From Psoroptes ovis (Eukaryota > Arthropoda > Arachnida > Sarcoptiformes > Psoroptidae), in contig PQWQ01000005.1 in NCBI GenBank assembly GCA_002943765.1, positions 1,240,001-1,304,000 on the forward strand: a stretch of 64,000 nucleotides of DNA, in the 5' to 3' direction. Below, piece after piece: positions 1-10,448 of this stretch. A program made the position numbers and the translations under genes. Numbering within the stretch: the stretch's first letter is position 1; each line of letters starts with the position of its first letter. The notes below the pieces were generated by a model. That model saw only the letters and a program-made list of their open reading frames with translations, was not told where the DNA came from and made no database searches.

Positions 1-72
1 GTTGATTTAATACAAAAATTTTCTTATCAATCCTAATCCTGTCGAAGCATTGATTATTGATCAATTCACTGA

Positions 73-456
73 TTAATCCGAACAGCAACAAGCAGCCAAA
101 CAAAATGTACACAAACCGAATAGACAACAGTCAGTTTTTGATATTCCATCATTTTGTCTTTGTGTTTCATGAACATAAACAACTTGTGGCTGTTGTGGAT
201 TAGGTTGAGGTTGTGGATTATAATATTGTGGCTGTTGATTATAAATTGGTTGACCAGGCGGTGGTGGTGGCATCGGTTGTCCGTATGGCGGTGGTCCACC
301 AGGATTAAATCCAGGCGGTGGTGGTTGATTATAAGTATTGTAGCCGGGCGGTGGTGGCCCTTGTTGATAATATGGATCTGTTCATTCGTTGTTTGAATAA
401 GAAATAAAAATTTTAGGCTCGAATCATCTTCAAATTCTGAATAACTTACTTGACAT
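73..456 (-). CDS. Small Pro/Tyr-rich protein with a CYSTM-like Cys-rich C-terminus
   Basis: Two exons (456-450 and 377-73) with a 72-bp intron give 103 residues. The donor after ATGTCAA is GTAAGT and the acceptor is CAG, and the junction codon reads Asn in frame. The first ~65 residues are a flexible segment of repeated PPPPG, PYGQP and YNQ motifs plus Gln/Pro/Tyr. The last ~25 residues hold a compact Cys cluster (DCCLFGLCTFCLAACCCSD) that ends the protein. A Pro/Gln/Tyr-rich head with a terminal Cys-rich hydrophobic helix is the layout of the CYSTM family, small tail-anchored proteins often linked to stress; the exact role here is unknown. The Cys-rich tail may be palmitoylated or membrane-associated, which is inference. 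The upstream region (457-1931) shows no other gene. Confidence 0.72.
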
Positions 457-1931
457 TTGAATTGTTTTTATGAATTATTTTATGGTATTACCAACGATAG
501 GTGATTTTCTTGTTAAAACAAATCAAATAATGACAATCAAATTCAATTAAGATTATATGTTTCGATGTTTGAAAGAACACAAAGAAAATTATTTACTCAA
601 AAACAATATTTTTTTTACGCCCAATAAAACGATTTCAATTTATTGCAAATGGTTTCAATGGTTTATGACTATTTCAATTTCGATTTGATATATTTTCGAA
701 AACGTATCTTTTCAATTTACTCATTTAATCATAGATTACCATAGTAGCAATTGGTGGTTGATAATAGCAGTTGATTAAGCAAATTGAAAACCTCAAAAAA
801 CAACAGTAAATGGCATCATTTACATCAAACGAAATTAGTCATTTTATCATTCATTGATTATCAATCGATTGTGATAAAATTGTCGATAGAGACAATAGTT
901 GTGCTTTTGTTTGAGAAACAATGGAAAAAAAATTTCGATATTTAAATGTATGAATCGTCATAGTAATGTAGTGTGATGTGTGTGCGTGTAAAAGTAATTG
1001 TCAAAGTAATTTTATCACATTCTTTTTTCTCTATTTTGATTTCACCAATAAAATGACTTGTGATTGATTTCTATTTACTGGTTCCTGATCATTATCGCGA
1101 TTTATTATCATCATACGATGCAATAATGATTTGCGGCTAAAAATTTCGAATTTCGCGCTCGCATTTCGATAACATTTCGAATTTATTTCTACCCAAGTGG
1201 TCCATGAGAAAATAAATTTAGGGTATTTCGCAAGGTTAAAATAGCAAAGACAATTATGGAAAAATAAAAATTCAAATTAATCATAATTTAAATTTAAATT
1301 CAAATTAATTAATGATTTATGAATGAATCATCAGCTGAATTAAAAGCTTAAATTTTTGATCATTATTATTATCAATTCTAAAGAATCGAACCTTGAAAAA
1401 ATTCACGTACCGTTCACGCAGCTGATATCAGCTGAAAGGCAGTATTTATCAACATTAATTTCAATAAACATCGGTGGCCATCATCAGGAAAAGAAGAGAA
1501 AGAGAGAGAGAGAGAGAGAAAGACATCATCATCATTTAAACTGTTTAATTTCAAGGTTAATTTGTTGTATATTTGTATACCGTTTCTATGCTATATTCTG
1601 GCGCCATTTGATTGAATGAAGCATATAAACATATGAAAATCAATACAAATACAAATGTGTGCAATAAATATTTTTGATAAATTATCAATTAAAAATTTAA
1701 TTTTCAATTTTTGAAAAATTGAAAACAAAAAATCTCCATTCCCCATATATCTTATCATACAGGAAAACGATATGATTAATCAATAATAATCAATATGTAT
1801 GTATTTGTATTAATTTGTTTTTATTTCATTTTGTCTAATGTGGAAGTACATTTTACAGAGTTTGATTATTCGAAGAAAAAAAACCAAATTTAATGCGGAA
1901 TTAAATTGTAAAAAGCCTGAAAACAACAAAA
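457..1931. other. Non-coding interval between two divergent genes
   Basis: AT-rich DNA between the divergent CYSTM-like gene and KLHL18. It presumably holds both promoters. I see no convincing exon. It contains an AG microsatellite at about 1497-1520 and a GGCGCCA motif near 1599. An open frame around 1356-1619 is driven by the AG repeat and is not considered coding. Confidence 0.6.
1497..1520. repeat. (AG)n microsatellite
   Basis: About ten AG units, slightly interrupted at the ends, upstream of KLHL18. Confidence 0.9.
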
Positions 1932-4374
1932 ATGTCGGCTAATTCAGTATCAACAACAGACACAAATGCAAATGTAGACTCATCTGATCACCAGCATCAA
2001 CAACAAGATGTAAACAATTCATCATCATCGGCCACTGATCATAGTCAATCACCGGTCAATGAATCTTCGACAATTAATGATAATAATGAAATGTCATCGT
2101 CGAATGTAAATGTAACAACATCGGAACAGATAAATCAATCAAACATTGATGATGTCGGTGATGAAAAGAACAAAATTTATGATAAAAACAATAACAACAT
2201 TACAATCAATCCGTTTATGAAATCATCGAAAACAATCAATCATTTGATGATTGTTGAAGATGATGATGATCATAATGATTTTGGTGATGATGAAATGGGA
2301 ATATTGACGAAAAAATATACGCCAAATGAACAGCAACAAGTCGATTCACCTCAAACGACGATTACAATGAATAATAGTGTTCAACAGCAGCAACAACAAT
2401 GTCCAAAATCATGGAAAATGAAGCTATTCAAAGTAGTCAACAATGAATCGAATGATGATCAAAAAACATCCATAATGAAACCGATCAAAGATGATAATCA
2501 ATCAAATATTAATAATGGTAATAATGATCAAATAATCTACGAATCAAATGTACATTCAAATGCAACATTTCCAATGTTCAAACAATTGATGGATAACCGA
2601 CAAGTATGTGATGTTTGTATCAAAGTGGATGATGAAAAATTCTACACTCACCGGTTGATATTATGTGCAACAATCCCATATTTCTATGCAATGTTTACCA
2701 ATGATTTATTGGAACGTGATCAATTTGAAATTGAAATTAAATCACCGTTCATAATGAATGGCAACGAAAACAATGATAATAATGATGATAATGTTAATGA
2801 TAATTGCAATAATAACAATTATCCATCATTAACCAGTGAATCATTTCGTTCGATATTAAATTATGCATATACTGGTCGTATTTCGATAAATTTACAAAAT
2901 GTACAATCATTATTAATTGGATCATCATATTTAGGTTTGATCAATATACAATCAGCTTGTTGTGATTATTTGCAAAATCATATAAATATATCGAATATTA
3001 TACAAATTAAACAATTTGCATCGTTATTAAATTGTAAACAATTGATACAAACATCGAAACGTTTTATTTATAGAAATTTTGAACAAATTACAAAATTAGA
3101 TGATTTTTTACAAATTGATTTTGCTGATATTTTAGAATTAATTAGTAGTGATGAATTGAATGTATCGAATGAAAAAATTGTCTTCGAATCATTAATACGA
3201 TGGCTCAAATTTGATGAAGAAAGCCGTAAACAATATTTACCCGAATTAATGGAACATATACGATTACCATTATTATATCCAGAATATTTAACCGATGTTG
3301 TGTTGGCACAAAAATTAATCCGTGAATCATTACCATGTCGTGATTTGATTGATGAAGCTAAAGATTATCATTTATTACCATCGAGACGTGATTCATCAAT
3401 AAAATCTCGTGAACGTATACGTCCACGTAGCGGTCATCATGTACAAGGTTCAATATATGCTGTTGGCGGACTAACGAAAACCGGTGATTCAATTTCTACA
3501 GTCGAAGTTTATGATCAACAAACAAAACGTTGGCGTATGGCCGAAGCAATGACAATGATGCGTTCACGTGTCGGTGTTGCTGTTATGGAACGAAAATTAT
3601 ATGCGATTGGCGGCTACAATGGTTTTGATCGTTTAAACACTGTTGAAGTTTATGATTCAAAACTGAAAAAATGGAAACGTATTAAATCGATGAAATATCG
3701 CCGCTCAGCTGTTGGTGCTGCATCATTGAATGATGAATTATATGTTTGTGGTGGTTATGATGGATCGATCTCATTGAATATTGTTGAAAAATATATATCA
3801 ACCTCAAATGAATGGCAAGAAATAACACCGATGAATATTAAACGATCAGCTGCTGGTGTGGTAAGTTGCTTGCAATTACTAAATTGTTAATTGAACACCA
3901 TCGATCATCATGTTTTATGCTTTAAAGGTATCACTAGATGGTTACATCTACGCATTAGGCGGTCATGATGGTTTAATGATATTCAATTCGGTTGAACGTT
4001 ATGATCCACGTTCGAAAAAATGGGAATTTGTTGAACCGATGCAAAGCCGTCGCTGCCGTTTAGGTTGTTGCTGTTTTGGTGGTAAAATATATGTTTGCGG
4101 TGGTTATGATGGTTGTACATTCCTTCAAACAGCCGAAGTATATGATCCACAAACTGGTAAATGGTCTTACATAAGTAAAATGCGTGCAACACGTTCAAGA
4201 GTTGCATTAGTTGCTAATTGTAGCCGTTTATATGCTATCGGTGGTTATGATGGTGTATCGAATCTATCATCAGTCGAAACATATGATATTGAAAAAGATA
4301 CATGGGAAATGATTGCATCGATGGTTGCACATGAAGGTGGTGTTGGTGTCGGTGTTATACCAGATAATTATTGA
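1932..4374 (+). CDS. KLHL18: Kelch-like protein 18 (BTB-BACK-Kelch), CUL3 adaptor
   Basis: Two exons (1932-3860 and 3928-4374, intron 67 bp) encode about 791 residues. The junction keeps phase 0 inside a Kelch blade (AAGVVSLDGY). BTB starts near residue 213, BACK follows, and six Kelch repeats run from about 506 to the end, each with a GGY/GGH-DG core and a paired Trp. The last blade and the end (AHEGGVGVGVIP) closely match KLHL18. Members of this family recruit substrates to CUL3 ubiquitin ligase; vertebrate KLHL18 is linked to Aurora-A. The protein is about 200 residues longer than typical KLHL18. The extra length is an Asn/Asp/Gln/Ser-rich N-terminus plus an Asn-rich insertion inside the BTB (about 276-299). 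The ATG has an A-rich upstream context. A likely poly(A) signal AATAAA lies near 4560. It converges with IFT88. Confidence 0.88.
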
Positions 4375-4593
4375 GGAAAAAATATGGAAAATTTGTAAAA
4401 TTTTATTTGAAACTTGTATAAAATTACTCAATTTAATAGTAATTATCAAAATTGATTGCTTAATTATCAAATATTTTTGTTCTGCCTCGCGCTCATAACG
4501 ATATATTGAAATCATTTTCAATGTCAATTTAAAATACTCAAAAACAAACTCATCATATAAATAAACAATTGAATAATTGAAAAAAAAACAAAA

Positions 4594-7500
4594 TTAATCC
4601 GGTAACATTTCATCAATATTTGCATCAAGAAAAAAATCTTCATCATCAACAATATCATTACCATTAACATTATTATTATTGTTACGTCCATGTGATGATT
4701 TCAAATTACGATCACGCCATGATGTTGTTGGCCGTTCATTAGTGGCCGTATCAAATTGTTCAACAACATGATCAACAATTGCACTGATTGAACCTGTCGA
4801 TGATTTTGATGATATATCACCATTGTTATTGTTTGCTATCAATAATTTTGGACTTGATTTTGCCGATGTAATTGATTTACTTGCGTAACCGCTGCTGCTA
4901 TTACTACCATTCGATGATGTTGTTGCTGCTGATCCTTCACGTGATTGAATTGATGTACCACTGGCCGTATTCACACGATTGATTCCACCAGAAGTCGATG
5001 TTCTCGATGCACTTCGGCTTGATGTCAATTTTTGTTCATCACGTAATTCTTTGGTTTTCTCTAAACGTTTCAAACGTTCGGTGTATTTTTCAATCAATTG
5101 TCCATATGTTGATGTATTCGGTTCATTTGTTTCTAGCTCATTGCAGAGACGTATCAAGAATTTTAGACAATCAATATTATCCGGGAAACGTTGATGTATT
5201 GATTGATATGTTGATAATGATTGTAAATAATTTCCCGAACGACGATATGATGCTGCTATCATTAATTGCCATTTAATTTGATTTGGTCTTCGGAATCATG
5301 AAATTATAGAATTGATCAGAAATATCCTTATGAAATAGGAATCAACTTACTGAATGATTGATAATTGTTCTAAATATTTAATTGTTTGATCATACATTTT
5401 CATTTCAATATAATAAGCAGCCAAACGTTCAATAGTCGATATATTTGATGGTAAATATCGGTACGATTCGAGCAGATATTGTAATGATTGTTGACGATCA
5501 TTTTCATCGGCTGCAATATCGGCCATTTTAATCAGTAAACCAATGTCGGTCGGTACTAAGTGTAGGACTTTTTGATAAAAATCTTTGGCTTGATCAATGT
5601 TGTTCATTGATTCATATCTGTTTTGAAAAAAAATGAATGAATAAATCGATCAATAATGTGATTAATTGGATAAATTCAATGATTCAAAAACGATCATGAT
5701 TTAAAACTTACATCATACCAATTTGATACATTAAATTCACCTCGATCGTATTGATAATTTTTTGATTCAATAAATTACTCGAACTTTTCGGTAATCGTAT
5801 TATTGATCGTAAACGATATAATGCATCTAATGCTTGATTGAAATTTTTCAATTTACGTTCACTCAATGCAAGATTATAATATGCTTCAAGTATTGTTGAA
5901 TTATTAATGATCGCTTCTTGATACAATTCAATTGCTTGCAAATAATTTTCTTTATAATAATAATAATTTCCTTTATTAATTAATGCACCGAGACAATAAC
6001 GATCAATTTTGATTGCTTCATTTGCATAATGAAGCGCTTGTTCATGACTATTTTGAAGCAGATACAGAAATGATAAATTTGTTGCCGCTGTTGCTGTCAC
6101 TTTGGATATTGCCGATGATATCCGTGTAGTTGTCGGTGTTACTACAGTTGCAGCTGCAGCTCCTGCTGTCTTTGCTGCCGATGATAATCGATTTGTTGTG
6201 ATCGGATCATCGATCGATGTTGTTGTGGCCGTTGTTGCATTTGTTGCACTTTTCATCCGCAAAAGACGATCTTTTGATTCGAATGATTTCAATGTCATTA
6301 TTGCTTGATCAAATTCTCTTGATCTTAACTGTTTGGTTGCCTTGTATAGCTCTAATTCATCAGCTAAATGGTCAAAATTAATACCGTAATTAGTACCGAA
6401 TGATTGTGTTGATGTTATTGATGCCATACGATGTATTTGTTCCAAACACCAATCATAACCATTCATTTTTGTAATGTTTGTTGTTGATGATGATTGTTCA
6501 CCACCAATCAAACCACCATTATTTATTTGATTAAATTCATTATTGTTGAATTGTGACAATAAATTATTGCTATTATTTCGATTAAAATCATAATCAATAT
6601 CAATAAATGGTGATATTAATTTTGCTGATGTCAATATACACCATTCAACATGTTGAATAATTTTTTTCTCATGATTCCTTAGACGATCATTACGTATTGC
6701 TTCAATTAATAAATTATGAAAATGATCTTGTTCATCTTTAATCAATAATATTGGTGATGATGGTCCACGTTGTTGACTGGATTGTTGATCATTGATCAGA
6801 TCAGAATTCGAATCAGTTGATCGATTAAAATTATCGGCGGTGTTCGTATTCGAAAATATTAGTCCACCATTTGTCAATATTTCATGATGACCATAACGTT
6901 CATCAAATTGATCATCAATTTTTATTTGTAATAATTTATTAAAATAATATTTCATTTTATCACTATTATCTATGGCATAATATGAAAGAATTAAATGAAA
7001 AATTGTATCATGATCATTCCAATCACCACGTTCATTTAGAATGAATTCAAATGCAGCGATAGCATCTGAATATTGTTGTAAACGAATAAATGATAGTCCA
7101 ATATTTGACATTAAATGTAGCCGAAGCTCTTGCTGCTGTTGTTGTGACAGTTGGTCTAATGCCATTCGGAAAAATTTAATTGCTTTCAAATAATTCTTTT
7201 GACGATAATAAATTTCACCGATGTTTATACGAAATCTTCCCGTATTTACAAACGAACGATTTTTCAATATTGCTTGATATGTTTGTATTGATTCTTGCCA
7301 TAATTTTGCATCGGAATATCTTTCAGCCAAATTAAACATTGTGGCCAATGTAAGATCAGAATTCGTTCCATATGTTTCCATCAAGCCTGATTGTTCTTTG
7401 AGGCGATGTAATGATCTGAAATTGGAATTTTAGGAATCAGCATTAAACTAATCGAAATCCATGCGGATATTTACCTTTCCTTGGCGACACAATCTTTGGC

Positions 7501-8157
7501 CAAATCCAGTGCATAATTGAAATCTCGACGTCTTTGAGCTTGATAAATGCTTTCATCCAACAGTTTGTTGATCTGTTTTTCCAAATGTTTAATTTTCCAT
7601 TCAGGTGTTGATTCATCTTGTAAATGAAATTTAGATTTCTGGCCAACACCACCTGCATTATCACCGGTCGACAAGTTTGCCAATCCAAGTGGATCAAACA
7701 ACCGACTATTACTGGATTGTGATGATTGATAACCGGCACCACGTACAGCAGTTGGTGGCCGTCCATATCCAGTACTACCGGTACGTAAACCGGCCGTTCT
7801 AAAGCCATCACCACCGCCAGCTGTACCACGACTTTTCATTGCGGAACCACTGATCATACCGGTGCGAAAACCAGTACTACGTAACATTGATCTTAATTGT
7901 ATTGTTTGTCGTTGTTGCTGTTGCTGCTGTAATTGACGTCCATAACCACTTTTCGATAATGTTTGTCGAAATTCTTTATCATTCGGAAGATTTTTCGTAT
8001 CCAATATTGGATTATAATCATTATAGCCATCATATAGATCGCTATTATCATTGTTTGAATTATTATTATTAAAATTAAAATTGTAATTATCATCATCATC
8101 ATCATCATCGTTGAGCATTAATATTTTTTCCCGAGTCAAAGACATTGTTTTGATCAT
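4594..8157 (-). CDS. IFT88: Intraflagellar transport protein 88 (TPR, IFT-B core)
   Basis: Four exons (8157-7475, 7415-5712, 5617-5351, 5287-4594) with introns of 59, 94 and 63 bp; the spliced frame encodes about 1115 residues. All donors are GTAAGT/GTAAAT and each junction restores conserved sequence, for example KERSLHRLKEQSG and IIQPNQIKWQLMIAASYRRSGNY. The N-terminus carries the DLYDGYNDYNP motif and Gly/Arg/Thr repeats typical of IFT88. The middle and end are tandem TPRs, and the C-terminus is acidic (DEDFFLDANIDEMLPD). IFT88 is an IFT-B1 subunit needed to build cilia. It is longer than the vertebrate protein (about 825 residues) because of Asn-, Ser- and Ala/Thr-rich inserts between TPRs. 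An in-frame Met four codons downstream (MSLTREK) is an alternative start. An X-box-like cluster lies about 180 bp upstream. Confidence 0.9.
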
Positions 8158-8672
8158 TGTTTCAATCCGATAATTGATTAATTACCGTTGATGAAAAACA
8201 CTTAATGATAATATACGAGGGGTTCAAGGGAAATAAACAAATAGTTTAGTTGCAATGTCTTCAATCATTGATCGATTGAAGTGAAATCTTTAATTCTCCT
8301 CGTAAAAATTTGAAAACAGGGACCCAATTCACCAGTAACCGTATAACCGTGGTAACTATGGTTACCGAAATTACATAATCTCAATTACATAATAATAATA
8401 ATAATTTCGAATGAAGGTTTCCAAGGTATTTCATATTTCAAGTCTTCAGTTTCAAAAGTATTATGATACGATTTTCTTTCGATGCTCAACGGTCGCATTA
8501 CTGACCGCTATTACCGAATCCTTGAATTTAATTAAATATCCGAATTGTTCCATTCTCCAATCAATCAATTTATTGATTCAATTCAATTCAATCCATTTAA
8601 TTGATTCACGATTTTTTTTTTGGATCAAAATCATTAAAGTGGCCACTATCACCCTCCAATGGATAACCATTT
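8158..8672. other. Upstream region of IFT88 and of the tRNA
   Basis: Short AT-rich interval carrying the X-box-like cluster at 8334-8366. No coding exon is evident; the open frame over 8411-8713 runs into the tRNA and has no family resemblance. Confidence 0.55.
8334..8366. promoter_or_regulatory. Candidate RFX X-box cluster upstream of IFT88
   Basis: Four X-box-like half-sites lie within 33 bp: AGTAACC, ATAACC, GGTAAC and GTTACC. The segment ATAACCGTGGTAAC (8343-8356) matches 12 of 14 positions of the worm X-box consensus RYYNYYWWRRNRAC with a perfect right half. GGTAACTATGGTTACC (8351-8366) is an imperfect palindrome. RFX factors control IFT genes in animals, and this lies about 180-210 bp upstream of the IFT88 ATG. 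Binding is inferred, not shown. Confidence 0.45.
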
Positions 8673-8854
8673 GCCTGCATAGTTTAGTGGTAGAACGTTG
8701 GTCTTGTACTTAATGTCGAAATAGTCATCGATCAGTCGTGAAAATTGTTGGATCTTTGTCTGTGGTCGAATTTTCATTGAGATTCTATGACAATATTTCA
8801 CAAAGAATCCGAACTGATAACCAAAGGTCGTGAGTTCAATTCTCACTGTAGGCA
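8673..8854 (+). tRNA. tRNA-Thr(UGU) with a 110-nt intron
   Basis: Exons 8673-8708 and 8819-8854 form a complete 72-nt cloverleaf. Acceptor arms GCCTGCA and TGTAGGC pair (one G-U), with discriminator A. The D arm is GTTT/GAAC with the loop AGTGGTA. The anticodon stem is TTGGT/ACCAA around the loop CTTGTAA, so the anticodon is TGT (Thr). The variable loop is 5 nt. The T arm is GTGAG/CTCAC with the loop TTCAATT. The break sits exactly between positions 37 and 38, the canonical nuclear tRNA intron site. A-box- and B-box-like elements are intact, and a T run about 20 bp downstream (from about 8873) can terminate Pol III. The intron (8709-8818) is far longer than usual. Confidence 0.88.
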
Positions 8855-9101
8855 TACTGAGCCAGTCTCAATATTTTTTTTTCTTCTTTTCAATTTTTTT
8901 CAATTTTATTGATTGAAGATTAAAACGAAACCAACCTTTTGCATTGCAATGAAAAAAACATTTTATATCATTGTGAATTGATCAAAGATTTGAAATGGAA
9001 AAATTCAAACGAATTTCAACGAAAAATTCAAAGATTTCCGACGAAAAAAAAAAATGGAAAAATTTTAAATTTAAATTTTTGAAAAAAAAACAACGATTAT
9101 T

Positions 9102-9115
9102 GCGCCATCTGTTGG
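9102..9115 (-). promoter_or_regulatory. CTCF-core-like motif
   Basis: The reverse complement CCAACAGATGGCGC matches 13 of 14 positions of the animal CTCF core CCASYAGRKGGCRC. It stands out as a GC-rich island in A/T tracts, between the tRNA and the zinc-finger gene. It is a sequence match only; function is inferred. Confidence 0.35.
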
Positions 9116-9579
9116 CAGCCAATCACAACAGTCGTCAAAAAAAAAAATATTCCAAATCGAGAAATTTTTATTTTTCATTTTTACATTTTTTTTTTTCATT
9201 TTTTCATTCCTCTCATTTGCTGTATTTTGTTTTGTATTTGTATTTTTGTTTTATTTTGTGCCTTATAATTTTCATCAATTTTTTGTTGAAAATTAAATCC
9301 AATTAAATCCAATTCTAATCGATAATTGATTCGATGATCGAATTCGAATCAAATGAATTTTGTTTTTTGAAAATTTGCCTGCCTTCGAAATCAACACCAC
9401 AATTGATTGATCAATCATCATCATCATCCAACATATCATAACAAAACAACACCTGATTATAGCTGAAATCATATTTTGCTCAAAAATTTTATCTTTTTGT
9501 GTTTATTTTCAGTGATTTTTTTTGAAATTTAAAAAATTTGAAAAAATTGATTTCAATCCAATTAAATTCAATCAATCAG

Positions 9580-9630
9580 TGTTTATGTTTATCTTGGTGA
9601 ATCAATGTTTTTGTTTATCTTGGTGAATCA
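9580..9630. repeat. 26-bp tandem duplication
   Basis: Two adjacent 25-bp copies (9580-9604 and 9606-9630) differ only at one dinucleotide position; both end in GTTTATCTTGGTGAATCA. Confidence 0.8.
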
Positions 9631-10448
9631 TCGAGTTTAAAACTCAAAAATGGAAAATCTTCGATAGAAAATAGGAATCAACAAGACTATTTAATCAATC
9701 ACCAAGTCAACAAAGGTAAGTTATGAATTTTCCTTTTTCATATTTTATGTTTAGCATTTTCTCATTCTGATATCAATAATTATCAAGTAATCAACTGATC
9801 AATTAATTGATTCCTCTGAAATAATTTCATAAATTATTTATTTACTCTTCTTTCTTCATTGTGTTTGTTATTGTCATTTTTTTAATGATGATGATAAACA
9901 TGATAATTATTTGTCCACAGTTATATTCATCATTATTCATAAAAATATCAATAACATAATTTATAATAAGAATAATAATAATAATAGTTATAATAATTTC
10001 TCCAATTATCTTTTTATAACAAAACAATCAATGAATTTTATGAAAAATTCGTTGTTATATTAGAGTTCGCGTGTTTTGTTGTATTTTCTGTAGAGGTGTT
10101 TTTTTCAAAATGTTTTGATAAAATTGACAAAAAAAAATTAGAATTTAAGATGTATTCCAATGTGTCTATGTTGTCTGGTGTGATGTGAATTGAAAAAATA
10201 GATTGAGATAAAATTTATATTATAAAAGCGAAAAAAAAAGTATATGTGTCTTTTTCTCCATATTGAAAATTGTGTGAATTTGAAAAAATAATAATAATGA
10301 TAATAATAATCATAATAATTATATTGATTAATTGAATAAAATGTTGTTATGAACACAAGAATGATGAGAAAAAAATAATAATGATTTTTAAGAGATTCTA
10401 AATGATGTTTGCATAGTTTTTGTCTTAAAAATGATGAACGAATATGTC

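Larger units (their letters stand above)
8855..10448. other. Non-coding interval with T/A tracts, a CTCF-like motif and an orphan splice donor
   Basis: Very AT-rich. It contains a Pol III-type T run after the tRNA, a GCGCCATCTGTTGG motif at 9102-9115, a 26-bp tandem duplication at 9580-9630, and a strong GTAAGT donor at 9717 on the + strand after a run without ATG. Poly-A/T stretches give short open frames with no protein-like character. The left part of 10138-10448 is probably 3' UTR of the zinc-finger gene. Confidence 0.5.

Noticed and set aside
5322..5329. ATATCCTT, identical to a U12-type donor core
   Set aside because: It is on the + strand, inside an intron of the minus-strand IFT88 gene, and that intron has a normal GTAAGT donor.
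6102..6308. Hydrophobic open frame opposite IFT88
   Set aside because: It is the complement of a Thr/Ala/Ser-rich segment of IFT88.
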